From Glandiceps talaboti (Eukaryota > Hemichordata > Enteropneusta > Spengelidae): a stretch of 64,000 nt of DNA. Shown here one piece after another: positions 26,065 to 31,370 of this stretch. The notes under the pieces were generated by a model, which worked only from the letters and a program-made list of their open reading frames with translations, did not search any database and was not told the DNA's origin. Each line of letters begins with the position of its first letter. The stretch's first letter is position 1. The stretch spans positions 7,951,379-8,015,378 of the forward strand of contig NC_135551.1 of assembly GCF_964340395.1 (NCBI RefSeq), given 5' to 3'. A program made the translations under genes and the position numbers.

Positions 26065-29000
26065 AAAAGAAAAAAAAAGAATTGTTTCTGATCAGGACAT
26101 ATTGTTGAAAGTGGTGCAATGACATGAATCATTTTTTTTTCTTCTTTTTCTTTTTTTTGTTTAATTCTCAACAAACCTGACAGTCTACTATGTATATCAG
26201 TTACTGTTCTTTTTATTTGATACTTTGCAGCAAAAGTGTGTATTTTGGGCAGATGTTATTTGCTTGTTCACGGTTGGCCCTGCAGTAGCAATTAATGTAT
26301 GGAGGGTTATTATTACGTTTCCCCCCAGATCTGCAGACTGCATTGGCTAGACAAACACACACACATGAAAAGGTCGGCGCGGGGGGTATTTAACTTATGC
26401 GTGCGCTGATCAGAAACAGTTCTTTTTTTTTGGCCTAGTCAAAGATTTAACTCTTTAAGTTATCCGTCTCTTGGTGTTTGAGTAGAGTGACAGATACATC
26501 ATTGTGGGACACTAACTTAATCACTAGTTTTAGCTAATGGTTATAAAGGAACACCCACCATAACAAATTGTTCAGATGTTAACATTTTAGTAGTTCACTA
26601 TTAAAGTCAGTAATTAATTGAAAGTTCACATTACTTTATAAATCAGCATATTATTCATATATAATAGTCAATGAAAACATACTGTTTTATAACCTACTGT
26701 CAGGAACCTTTCATCTGCAGATTTCTTTCTATCTGACTGAATGTGTCATTTCTAAACAAAACTTTGAAATGATTGTTGTTGCTTTCTCTTGTTTTGCTCT
26801 TTGATCCCCGACCACCACTAACACCTCCTCTCCCCTCCCAAGTACTATTCTTAACATATAAAATCACTTGTATAAAAAGTTTCTTGTATTGTTGGTATAA
26901 CGTAGAACTCACTGACAGATTTATTAGCTCCGCTGTCAGCGAAAGCTGAAAGCGTAGCTTTAGGTATAGGTGGGTATTGAGGTATAGAGAGTAGAGTGAA
27001 TCATAGGTGTCCGTCAAACTTTTATATTTTTACTATCTACTCCGGAAGTGACAGTCGGAATTCTTCGATATTTGGTGTGCATGTTCCCTGGGGGGAGGCT
27101 ATTCAGATTTGTTCATGCCAAGTTGATCTGTGCCATTTTCAATTTTTTATGATTTTTTTTCATAAAATGTCATTTTCATCAACTCCTTGAAAACCTCTTA
27201 TTTTCTTTGATATCTGGCGTGTTGATGCGCAGGGGGTAGCTTACTCAGATTTGTTAATTTCAAGTCAGCACATCCTCATTTTTATTTTTTATGATTTTTT
27301 TTTTGTAATTTGAAAAAAAAATGAATATGTTAATGAGCATAATGACCGACGCCATATTGGAAATCAGTCGACGAGACTTTAAGTAAACTGCCACTTTTCA
27401 AAAGACACTATTGACGTCAAACAAGCAATGTAATATGTGCTATAGTCATAATTCTACGCATTGGGCTCCCAAATGACAAGCGTTTGTTCGAAACAGGGTT
27501 GTAAACTTCAAATCCAATTCTGCACCTTTCTACATAATCAGCCAGTCCGCAACATCCTCATTTGCATACTCTATCCTGATTCGACCAGAAGCTGAAGGTG
27601 ACCTCATTTGACCGAGCGATTTTCCACAGCAAGTATCTTGAGTATCAACACAGGACGTTCTTGGTACTCACTAAAATCACACTTCAGACCCACTATAAAA
27701 GTGTGATGTTTTCAGATAACATGTAACTTGTGGTTAATTCTATATTGTCGTGCAATTTGGAATGACAGTGAACCAGAATTCAGACAACTTGCGTAAGGAA
27801 GGGCATGCCAGGCATGCGGTTGAAGTTATGGCCGACAGTTCACATGTAAAGTTAAACGACATGAACGTGTCTTGCCTTTCCAAAATGCAAATATTTGGCA
27901 AGTAAAAATAATTAAAATAATTACAACTTTAATTTGGCTTCAGACTTTGTATTATGTTTTGCGTATCTTTCCCCGTTTTACATGTAAATCCGAAAGGGTT
28001 CTCTCTCATCATGTCATCAGTGTCAGTGATCATACCGCGCGGGGCTGCTTTGAGTACGAGCGAAGTGAGGCATGTTGAGGTATTTTGTTGAGAATTATAA
28101 ATATTGCGAAATGTCAAGTACAAGGTTTAAATACAATGGAATGATGAAAAAAATGGCAGAGTCTGCTGACAGGCGCCGGTCACAAGAAACACTGTGAATT
28201 AAAATATCAGACGATGTATGTATTAATCGCCGACAATCCACCCGTATGCACGAGGGACTAACCCGGAAGCAAGTCGTTGTCAGCCATACGTTACAGTGGT
28301 AACATCGTCCGAGAAATCGCTGCGTTCAGAGTGTCATTATTCACAGAATTGTTGTTTTCGAGTGAAAACCCGTCTTGAATTGTATAACTCTAACAAATGA
28401 AGACATGTCAAGTTATATTTTGAAAGTTGTATCGCTAGTTTGAGACGATTTTCTCACGTACTATAGTACTATCGAGGCTTACTTGGAAGTAGTAGGACCT
28501 TACTCCAGTTCATCGGGAAGTTTAGCCAGTCCGATAATTCTTTCTGGTTTAGTTTACAACACTTTTGATCACGCAGATTTTTGTTGTTGTGATGAAAAGA
28601 AATAAAAAAAAAGATCATTTCAACCATTTCGTTGTGTTTTCTTTGTGAAAGGTAACCGAACATGAACGAGTGTTACCACTGTAACGTACGGCTGAGAATG
28701 ACTCTCTTCCGGGTACTTGAGATTGTCGCCGTACGGAAACTAAGATGGCGATTAATACATTTCTTCCCTATATATATCTACCACAACTAGTACAAGTTGA
28801 ATGTTGTTGACTTTGTAAATTTGTTAGAAAATTGAAATTCAAATTGCCTCAAAATTATTTTAGATCCCTAGTTTATTTCATTCATCATTAAAATTTTCCA
28901 GGGTTACAGCTGTAAGACACTGGAATTATTTATAGCCAACCTCAAAATCCTCTTTTTTTCTTTTTCTTGTGTGCATTTCCCAGTCATTTTTTTCTGAGAT

Positions 29001-31370
29001 TTTGTGCAATTTTTCATAACAGTAGATTTTTGTCATAAAATGGTGACTATGGTATAAAAGTACAATACATTACCAACTTTTGTGTAAAATGTGTTTTATA
29101 GTGAGACATCATATGAAACCACTAACCACTTTATTGCATCGCTAAAACAAAACTGCATAGTGAAGAGCTGAAGACCTGAACCACTTCTACATGTCACCAA
29201 AATAAAAAATTAAATTAAAAAAAAAACAGCGGAGCTATTCTGACCGATAGGTCGCTTGTATTTTTGTTGTAGGTGTTCCTCTTGGACTCTCAGTTTACAG
29301 CCAGTGATAACGACAATGATTCTGATGATAATAGGTCCTATATATTTATAATGTACCCACCTGATACAGATGCAACAAGTGTTAACATCGACCTCATTAA
29401 AACTAGGTAAGTAACCCCCTGATAAAGAGGCATCAAGCGTTAACATTGACCTCTCAAAACTAGGTAAGTAACCCCCTGGTACAGATGCATCAAGTCTTAA
29501 TATAGACCTCATTAAAACTAGGTAAGTAACCCCCTGATACACATGTATCAAGTGTTAACATTGACCTCATTAAAACTAGGTAAGTAACCCCCTGATACAC
29601 ATGCCGCAAGTGCTAATATAGACCTCATCAAAACTAGGTATGTATACTACCAGTGCACATAAAATTGATCACACCAAACCAGAGTAATTATCCCCCTGTT
29701 AGTTATGTATTGTCATCAACTGTATACAATACAAGTGTAATCTCACTATTGTAACATGCTGAATGCCCAACCCCATAAGAATTGCCTTGTTGTCACATGA
29801 TCAAACGTTGATGTCTAACTGCTTTTTTTCCTGTAGGATCCCATTTCGTCACATTGTGGTAGGTTTAATGGCCAACCAGATACTACTACAGACATTGGGT
29901 ACTGTACTCCTGTATGGTGCAGAACACAAAACCAGTAACGAGAAAGGCATCATCTCAGACAGTGCAGTTCAGTCTAACTTACAACGCCAAGAATCCATGA
30001 GTTCCATCGACGGGCCACAGACTCTTCTACCGGGACTTCTATCGTACCTGTCTAGCAAGAATCTGTCTCTTCTACTGGAGTGTTTTATAGAGTCCTATAG
30101 GACAGCCTGTGACTTTGACGTCAGACCAGGTCTGAAATTCCTGCTACAGAAAGTAGCCAAGTTAAGTGTTGCTGTAAATATGTATCGGCAGACGGCGCTA
30201 AGTTTTACGTTTTATCTCCATACCTTGTTAGAGATATGTCACCATGCAAAGGAGGACAGTCTGGCTGCAGAGACGGTGAAAAAAGCCGTCACATTGGGGA
30301 TCTCTAGCCTACATGGCCAGCATAGGAAAGAAGTACTGAAACATAAAGAAAGTAATGAGAGAGTTGAGACGAGTGAAAATGGTTGTCATAGCGACAGGGA
30401 AACGATGGGAGATTTGAGGAAAATTGAGGAAGATGATGGATTGGGAAAAGAGAAGTTTAGAAGTTCATCCGTTTCTAGTTTAGGGAGTGTAGATTCAGAA
30501 GGTCGATATAAGACAACGAGTGAGCTGTCCTTCCCACCAGCACTGTCTTTCCATCCGGAAGACGAAGATGACTTTATTTGGGTTGTGAAACGGTTGCTAG
30601 GCATCTGCTATGATGTATGCTCACTCTACATCCAACTACACTTAGATAAAGATGAAGATTTCATAGATACAGAGCGTATAGCTGAACAACCACTGTTCCT
30701 TCTGGTGGCACCACTCAGTCCCGATGAACCAAGTCACAAAGGGAAAAAGTTATTCAGCTTCCCACCACTTGAGAAACAAGTCAGTAAAGAACTTATTGAC
30801 CCGCAAGAGGTCAAAGGTCAAAGGACACAGTGGTCGCCCAAAATCAAAGCTGAAGACACAAGTAGGTTGGAGAAAGCTTTCAACATCAAAAAAGACGAAA
30901 GGAAGTTAGAAAAGAAGAATAGCAGAGAGGAAGGAAAGTTGTACACCGTGGCGACGAATAAAACTATTAAGAGTCTGATGCACGAATACAAGAAAAGAAA
31001 GTTACACCATTCAAGGTCGACCTTCGTTAAGAAACCAACATTCAAAGAAAAGAAGGTCGCTTTACAGCAGATGAAGAAACAAAACAAAGCTAGCACACCT
31101 GAAGAACAGAAAAGACAACAGGAGATCCAAAAACAGCAGGAGAGTTCGATTATGAGAGATAGTGAGGCACATATGAAGGCCTGGACAGACATGATATTGT
31201 CAATGTTACAGCTTTTACAGTTGCTACCAGATAGACAATTTAATTGTCTTCTTCCAGCTACTTTCCCTGCTGTCAATCAGCTGGTATGTCACGTCACTGA
31301 CACTGTAGTTAGGGAAGCTGTTATGGAATTCATGGAAAGGGTAGCCAGGAATCATGGAATTATCCCATAG
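1017..31370 (+). CDS. ARFGEF3: ARFGEF3 (BIG3) orthologue, 3' portion, 22 coding exons
   Basis: This is a large cytosolic scaffold related to the BIG Arf-GEFs. Vertebrate BIG3 is known to restrain insulin and glucagon granule biogenesis and to bind prohibitin-2. Exons: 1017-1104, 1561-1632, 6222-6338, 6795-7113, 7583-7695, 8593-8777, 9503-10258, 11438-11467, 13923-14116, 14963-15128, 15985-16098, 16600-16815, 17370-17607, 18311-18631, 19532-19829, 20584-20763, 21964-22216, 23048-23590, 24539-24824, 25757-25985, 29273-29406, 29837-31370. All have AG/GT borders and compatible phases, giving 6,386 nt of coding sequence (about 2,128 codons). Order and motifs follow remembered human ARFGEF3, for example LCDDVV, VSDHGRGSGCS, LLYPPPQHR, SLDGLRKAARLSC, PVFDVFEAFLNTDN, YKKRK and the CHVTD C-terminus. 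Roughly the first 190 residues lie upstream of the window. The Sec7 region is degenerate. Exon limits were read by eye. Confidence 0.93.
1561..1632 (+). CDS. ARFGEF3: ARFGEF3 exon 2 in window
   Basis: A 72-bp exon between CTCCAG and CAG|GTATAT, phase 2 on both sides. It reads SDNDKFEEVLCRLASDSF then LRSVSDR. Human ARFGEF3 as I remember it has no clear counterpart, so this may be an extra, skippable 24-residue cassette. It is supported by an open frame, matching phase and good splice sites rather than by homology. Confidence 0.65.
1633..4143. other. Intron with two local tandem duplications
   Basis: No exon seen. A ~75-bp unit around ACCATGGTGATGG repeats two to three times at about 1655-1806. 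A ~180-bp unit with the words catgaaactaaaatatata and catgtttatacaa repeats twice at about 3295-3625. A CTCF-like motif CCACTAGAGGGCACTA lies on the minus strand at 1837-1852. Confidence 0.5.
4144..6060. mobile_element. PIF/Harbinger-like non-autonomous DNA transposon, 1.9 kb
   Basis: Both ends carry an inverted repeat of about 50 bp beginning GGGAAGAAGTCCATTTCAAG at the left and ending CTTGAAATGGACCTCTTCCC at the right. It includes GC-rich words such as GCGGTTCCCGCGGGA. It is flanked by direct TAA copies at 4141-4143 and 6061-6063, matching the TWA target duplication of PIF/Harbinger elements. No transposase motif was found in the short open frames inside, so it is probably a non-autonomous member. 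It lies in the intron just before exon 3. Confidence 0.82.
6222..6338 (+). CDS. ARFGEF3: ARFGEF3 exon 3 in window
   Basis: It lies between TTGCACAG and TG|GTGAG. It reads WTGPQSQQLMGLYLECVLVI then LSSSSTDL, closely matching human SQQLQLLYLECILSVLSSSS. It contributes to the helical N-terminal DCB/HUS-type region. It begins 161 bp after the end of the 1.9-kb Harbinger-like element. Confidence 0.9.
6350..6404. repeat. (AT)n microsatellite
   Basis: An almost pure AT dinucleotide tract of about 55 bp, 12 bp after the exon 3 donor. Confidence 0.95.
6445..6660. repeat. ~95-bp tandem duplication with ATF-like and octamer motifs
   Basis: Two near-identical units contain GTCATCAGGTGATCACATGA, two TGACATCA words and ATATGCAAAT. 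TGACATCA resembles an ATF/CRE half-turn variant and ATGCAAAT is the POU octamer. Binding is inference only. Confidence 0.7.
6795..7113 (+). CDS. ARFGEF3: ARFGEF3 exon 4 in window
   Basis: It carries two of the most diagnostic BIG3 motifs, GVSDHGRGSGCSATAPS and FLLYPPPQHRYEALKAVKE (human GVSDHGRGSGCSCTAPA and VLLYPPPQHRVEAIKIMKE). It also carries LCPTLISILGNP. Acceptor TTACAG, donor GAG|GTGAGA, ending in phase 0. Confidence 0.95.
7195..7380. repeat. (GAT)n compound microsatellite
   Basis: A GAT/GAC trinucleotide tract with interruptions in the intron after exon 4. It produces long Met-, His- and Ser-rich open frames that are not genes. Confidence 0.95.
7583..7695 (+). CDS. ARFGEF3: ARFGEF3 exon 5 in window
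   Basis: Acceptor TTGATAG, donor CT|GTAAGT. It encodes VFSTPQGVLDMAGPPLYDTK ending in SRNSDLDLLKL. The human counterpart is GSPQRLCDLAGPSS ending in SHLDLLKL. Phase 0 start, phase 2 end. Confidence 0.88.
8010..8551. mobile_element. MITE with ~37-bp terminal inverted repeats and internal tandem copies
   Basis: The left end reads agtgttcttgctaagggtgg and continues taagtaggtaaaatct. The right end is its complement (agattttacctacttaccgcc, then cttaaataaaacact). Inside, an ~80-bp piece of the left end repeats about four times. Shorter relatives occur at about 19296-19432 and 33954-34107. Target duplication not clear. Family unknown to me. Confidence 0.7.
8593..8777 (+). CDS. ARFGEF3: ARFGEF3 exon 6 in window
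   Basis: It reads LLDGIVESSHSNEGIVCHTS, then VACVVALLTALEDISQGK. The human counterpart ends in SCVCTLLGALDELSQGKGLS. Acceptor TTTAG, donor CAAG|GTGAG. It starts 41 bp after the terminal inverted repeat of the MITE at 8010-8551. Confidence 0.9.
9117..9418. mobile_element. Palindromic foldback MITE, 302 bp
   Basis: Arms 9117-9230 and 9303-9418 are inverted copies with only scattered mismatches, separated by a ~72-bp loop. Ends read CCTGTTACAAACAGGGAAAG and CTTTCCCTGTGTGTAACAGG. As RNA it would form a hairpin of more than 100 bp. No coding capacity. No clear target duplication. Lies in the intron just before exon 7. Confidence 0.85.
9503..10258 (+). CDS. ARFGEF3: ARFGEF3 exon 7 in window: acidic linker and start of degenerate Sec7 region
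   Basis: A 756-bp exon. The first half is very acidic and poorly conserved (runs of E, D and K, residues about 30-60 of the exon). A likely coiled-coil stretch follows, with EAEMEKQRARRREELEAV. The end reads LLQLTDASQVDETLLRFASR, which aligns with the Sec7 motif [20 protein letters not shown] of active Arf-GEFs. The glutamic-finger block PGEA is replaced by TDAS, so exchange activity is not expected. Human BIG3 also lacks it. Confidence 0.9.
10838..11279. mobile_element. Foldback MITE, 442 bp, ~125-bp arms
   Basis: The left end gtgaaatcatctagatgtct is mirrored by the right end agacatctagacgatttcac. The arms continue through taaataaagacat, ccgggtgatcgcc and the cagatgtgg/ccacatctg words. The centre holds unrelated sequence of ~190 bp. 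No target duplication evident. Confidence 0.82.
11438..11467 (+). CDS. ARFGEF3: ARFGEF3 exon 8: 30-bp microexon
   Basis: A 30-bp exon between AATCAACAG and CACAG|GTAAAA. It adds DGVVRSSVFT and keeps the phase (1 in, 1 out), so including or skipping it would not shift the frame. It is supported by splice signals and phase only. The human segment at this point (MMHSPGFDGNSS) is weakly similar. It lies in the loop of the degenerate Sec7 region. Confidence 0.55.
11468..13922. other. Long intron (exons 8-9) with one small foldback
   Basis: 2.4 kb with no exon recognised. It holds the inverted repeat at 12384-12557. The rest is AT-rich without evident repeats. The open frame at 13201-13503 has no recognisable family and no matching phase, so it is not called. 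Confidence 0.5.
12384..12557. mobile_element. Small foldback element
   Basis: Left arm ttcattttacaccaaaaagt through gctcaccaaagttttcacca to catcatggctt. Right arm is its complement (aagccatgatctatacctgg to ttggtgcaaaaatgaag). The left arm has ~10 extra bases. About 174 bp in total. Confidence 0.7.
13923..14116 (+). CDS. ARFGEF3: ARFGEF3 exon 9: second half of degenerate Sec7 domain
   Basis: It contains ILNADGIYVATYYALLLNLK, matching human MNADSLYTAAHCALLLNLKL and the Sec7 helix ADTAYVLAYSIIMLNTDL. Acceptor TTTCACAG, donor GAG|GTTAG, ending in phase 0. A lysine/serine-rich loop (EAKRRKVSLDKDASSTGS) precedes the Sec7 helix. Confidence 0.93.
14432..14560. mobile_element. Short MITE, ~130 bp, family member 1
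   Basis: Inverted ends atgttattccccaatatgtt and aaaattttggaaaataacat, followed inward by ttcattcagcca / tggctgaatgaa. The same family occurs at 36603-36770 and its duplicate 51682-51850, with conserved interior words (gagt..gacttaaggggcc, agtcgatagac). Confidence 0.72.
14963..15128 (+). CDS. ARFGEF3: ARFGEF3 exon 10
   Basis: It encodes KEFVRKIHDGVFLVYLSSTW, then LSELYNQVITRNLIGEAGY, then LMTLLTD. Human has KEFMKQVQTSGVLMVFSQAW and NMLGEAGYWGSP. Acceptor TTTTTGCAG, donor CAG|GTTAGT. Confidence 0.93.
15290..15578. repeat. ~37-bp minisatellite, about 8 units
   Basis: The unit reads GATAGATTACAGGCCTGGGT followed by GATAGGGTGTGCAGTGT, with a few variant units. It lies in the intron between exons 10 and 11. 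Confidence 0.9.
15985..16098 (+). CDS. ARFGEF3: ARFGEF3 exon 11
   Basis: It encodes DIDGLGNRDIGGQMLRESTC, matching human DIDGLESSAIGGQLMASAAT. Acceptor GATTCAG, donor CTG|GTAAGT. Confidence 0.9.
16100..16380. repeat. Degenerate array starting at the exon 11 donor
   Basis: Diverged units of roughly 60 bp share (a)gtaagac and tctctgattggttg. They start within a few bases of the donor GGTAAGTAAG. The units are too divergent to fix a consensus. Confidence 0.5.
16600..16815 (+). CDS. ARFGEF3: ARFGEF3 exon 12
   Basis: It contains SIAFLLGTEGAKEQSS and MMSLDGLRKAARLSCTLG, near-identical to human LAFILGAEGIKEQNQ and CMSLDGLRKAARLSCALG. Acceptor TTTTTTCAG, donor CTAG|GTACTG. Confidence 0.95.
16887..17240. 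mobile_element. Foldback MITE, ~354 bp, ~145-bp arms
   Basis: Left words gagagtcattttgaattc, cacctaca, atttcagagaaa, caatttgaacttatgc and ctcatgggagtcagca all return as complements on the right (tgctgactcctatgag, gcataagttcaaattg, tttctctgaaat, tgtaggtg, aaaatgactctcc). No coding capacity. Confidence 0.82.
17370..17607 (+). CDS. ARFGEF3: ARFGEF3 exon 13
   Basis: It reads GVQDRCASVLSQLASASCVY, then TGVRLHTSHVLSMDGLLNMG, LEIGSHSEESWKHVF. Human has GVWLHTAHVLCMEAILSVGL and EMGSHNPDCWPHVFRVCEYV. It begins 130 bp after the foldback MITE at 16887-17240. Confidence 0.95.
17985..18285. repeat. ~105-bp degenerate tandem repeat, three units
   Basis: Units share ttacctacc, ttcctgcacaa.acca, aaagtaaa.cagtgtg.taa and catggtcactca. 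The array ends about 25 bp before the acceptor of exon 14. Confidence 0.7.
18311..18631 (+). CDS. ARFGEF3: ARFGEF3 exon 14
   Basis: It reads RCCAYVSQLEHSHFSSG (human RVCEYVGTLEHNHFSDG), then a Gln/Ser-rich linker, then GGVLSVSNAAKTVYGLSADV (human GGSLMSGSSAAKVVLTLSTQ). The last ~55 nt and the donor are copied in degraded form downstream in the intron. Confidence 0.93.
18575..18990. repeat. Array derived from the 3' end and donor of exon 14
   Basis: The exon end gccaatgctgataaaacgg and gtggacaggttagtttgaca, together with the following tgtgt.ttaggtgtt, recur at about 18850-18925. A more decayed copy (ttgccaatgttcctaaaacg) lies at 18961. Between them a ~45-bp unit gttaggggttgtgtt.taggt repeats about five times. 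Confidence 0.75.
19296..19432. mobile_element. Fragment of the 8010-8551 MITE family
   Basis: It shares cggtaacagaaagggggaaa, the ggtaaaatgag block and the terminal cttaccgcccttagtaaaaa with the larger copy at 8010-8551. It lies in the intron between exons 14 and 15. Confidence 0.65.
19532..19829 (+). CDS. ARFGEF3: ARFGEF3 exon 15
   Basis: It reads LFEEAASNLNLQALVCFLRE, then LHLFRVADVMLKCV, then PLLHIMQAWGVVAPHFVE. Human has RLFEDATDKLNLMALGGFLY and PLLHVMRCWSLVAPHLVEAA. Phase 0 end. Confidence 0.95.
20584..20763 (+). CDS. ARFGEF3: ARFGEF3 exon 16
   Basis: It reads AACHKERQVSKKAVAAIHDV, then LCDDDVQDQ. Human has AACHKERHVSQKAVSFIHDI and ELCDEDVQDQ. A 180-bp phase 0 exon, acceptor CTTGCAG, donor CAG|GTACTT. 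Confidence 0.95.
20829..21133. mobile_element. MITE with ~40-bp inverted ends, 305 bp
   Basis: The left end agctttcggttttctaagat continues agacacaaactaaaactattg. The right end carries the complement caatagatttagtttgtgtc followed by tatcttagtaaaccgaaggct. It lies in the intron between exons 16 and 17. Target duplication not resolved. Confidence 0.8.
21465..21946. repeat. TTTGCTACAAATAACAATAA-type minisatellite
   Basis: About 20-25 units of 18-22 bp (ctacaaataacaataacttt and variants with cagtaac or gacaat). It stops 18 bp before the acceptor of exon 17, so the branch point of that intron probably falls at or inside the array edge. Confidence 0.92.
21964..22216 (+). CDS. ARFGEF3: ARFGEF3 exon 17, hemmed in by two minisatellites
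   Basis: It reads IVSSICELVEASSCNIKSGW, then APVFDVFEAFLNTDNVFVFA, then LLKFVRGPG. Human has SIGELVEVCSTQIQSGWRPL and APVFDVFEAFLNTDNIQVFA. The acceptor is 18 bp after a TTTGCTACAAATAA-type array. The donor CCAG|GTAAG opens a 39-bp in-frame array that repeats the exon end and the donor, so the true 3' limit may vary between transcripts. Confidence 0.93.
22137..22776 (+). repeat. 39-bp in-frame minisatellite that repeats the exon 17 end and its splice donor
   Basis: The exon end (AATACAGACAATGTTTTTGT to GGTCCAG) and donor GTAAG are repeated as a 39-bp unit. After the genuine donor there are 11 more GGTCCAGGTAAG or near-identical copies and one GTAAC variant. A last, longer partial copy of the exon (22694-22776) ends in GGATAA, with no GT donor. 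The unit is 13 codons, all open, encoding KLNTDNVFVRGPG with N/S/K/G variation. Every donor sits in the same codon phase. Confidence 0.93.
23048..23590 (+). CDS. ARFGEF3: ARFGEF3 exon 18, with polyalanine run
   Basis: A 543-bp exon with LCLPALDYLHRCHKILASIY (human LCLPALDYLRRCSQLLAKIY) and a run of ten alanines after DDD, mostly GCT codons at about 23378-23407. It then has RVWFLLLEGLTGAVSTCPRN (human EVWIILLEQLTAAVSNCPRQ) and LELLFELLRAIAAIPG. The GCT tract is a candidate length polymorphism inside an acidic, poorly conserved linker. Confidence 0.94.
23625..24300. repeat. ~32-bp minisatellite, about 20 units
   Basis: The unit is CTCTAACTCCTTAGCTGATA followed by ATAATGTAAACC, with sub-variants (CTTGTTGATA, ACACCC...CTTATTG). 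It starts about 35 bp after the donor of exon 18. Confidence 0.95.
24539..24824 (+). CDS. ARFGEF3: ARFGEF3 exon 19
   Basis: It contains SYWDTSLANFKHACGLSAEL and SRLGCSCIR. Human has SYWDMASANFKHAIGLSCEL and SRVGCSCIRYVLVTAGPVFT. Acceptor CTTTTCAG, donor ATCAG|GTAAGT. A 53-bp minisatellite starts right after the GTAAG. Confidence 0.95.
24826..25290. repeat. 53-bp minisatellite abutting the exon 19 donor
   Basis: The unit TGTATTGGTTAAACACTATA continues ATCCCAGGTGTTCATTGGCT and GGTAGACAGTCCA. It repeats about 8 times, nearly identically, beginning right after the donor GTAAG. The unit's ATCCCAGGTGT also occurs inside exon 19. Confidence 0.95.
25757..25985 (+). CDS. ARFGEF3: ARFGEF3 exon 20
   Basis: It reads HVLLRAGPVFTDDMWTIACH (human YVLVTAGPVFTEEMWRLACC), then a segment ending in EADRLRQIAQQ (human EYWRIRAMAQQ). 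Donor CAG|GTTAGT, followed at once by a C-run and a long A-run. Confidence 0.94.
25994..26430. repeat. C-run/A-run tract with inverted flank
   Basis: A run of C then a long A-run starts 9 bp after the exon 20 donor. The words agaattgtttctgatcag (26078) and ctgatcagaaacagttcttt (26406) are inverted copies, each next to an A/T run, suggesting an A-rich foldback insertion. Lys-rich and Phe-rich open frames here come from the tract. Confidence 0.6.
26925..29259. mobile_element. Helentron/HINE-like element, copy A (2.3 kb)
   Basis: About 600 bp at the left and 570 bp at the right match copy B (48,089-50,986). The cores differ completely. A 12-bp inverted pair TAGCTCCGCTGT / ACAGCGGAGCTA lies at the left end and near the right end. 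The right one is followed by a small hairpin GACC-GATA-GGTC and a short tail GCTTGT. A left hairpin TCAGC-GAAA-GCTGA follows the left inverted motif. Subterminal inverted repeats, a 3' terminal hairpin and no clear target duplication fit non-autonomous Helentrons. No Rep/helicase was seen, so family placement is inference. It ends 13 bp before exon 21. Confidence 0.62.
28216..28768. repeat. Inverted repeat inside Helentron-like copy A
   Basis: Left arm gtattaatcgcc through ggtaacatcg (28216-28302) is complementary, with mismatches, to the right arm at about 28670-28768 (gttaccactgtaacgtacgg through ggcgattaatac). The right arm runs into the part shared with copy B. It may be a separate MITE or an internal foldback. 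Confidence 0.6.
29273..29406 (+). CDS. ARFGEF3: ARFGEF3 exon 21, directly downstream of a Helentron-like element
   Basis: It reads VFLLDSQFTASDNDNDSDDN, then a hydrophobic SYIFIMYPPDTD and SVNIDLIKTR. Human has VFMLDTQCSPKTPNN and CQLIIELPPDEKPNG. The acceptor TTGTTGTAG lies 13 bp after the end of a mobile element. The 3' end plus donor (CTAG|GTAAGTAA) is repeated about four more times in the intron. Confidence 0.9.
29357..29643 (+). repeat. ~58-bp array derived from the 3' end and donor of exon 21
   Basis: The exon end (gatgcaacaagtgttaacat..cctcattaaaactag) and donor GTAAGTAACCCCCTGATA repeat with donors at 29407, 29464, 29522, 29580 and a GTATGT at 29638. Reading past the first donor meets TAA at once, so use of later donors would add a premature stop. 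Confidence 0.9.
29837..31370 (+). CDS. ARFGEF3: ARFGEF3 last coding exon with stop
   Basis: A 1,534-bp exon read from the acceptor CCTGTAG. Conserved blocks are FRHIVVGLMANQILLQTLGT, CFIESYRTACDFDVRPGLKF, WVVKRLLGICYDVCSLYIQL, KLYTVATNKTIKSLMHEYKK and the C-terminal PAVNQLVCHVTDTVVREAVM, followed by a GIIP-type end before TAG at 31368-31370. A Lys/Glu/Gln-rich, coiled-coil-like linker lies between them (about 30,730-31,150). The human protein ends similarly (CISQLTCHVTDIRVRQAVRE, then YDIIV). Confidence 0.96.

Noticed and set aside
25836-26174. Lys-rich and Phe-rich open frames
   Set aside because: Products of the long A-run beside the exon 20 donor.
26925-26965. Possible hammerhead-like fold at the Helentron-like left end (TCAGC-GAAA-GCTGA)
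   Set aside because: The required CTGATGA core is absent. It is a simple hairpin with a GNRA-type loop.
26996-27190. 64-codon frame shared by both Helentron-like copies (also 48159-48377)
   Set aside because: Conserved because the elements are related. The second copy diverges at the end and no domain is recognisable. Differences do not favour silent sites clearly enough.
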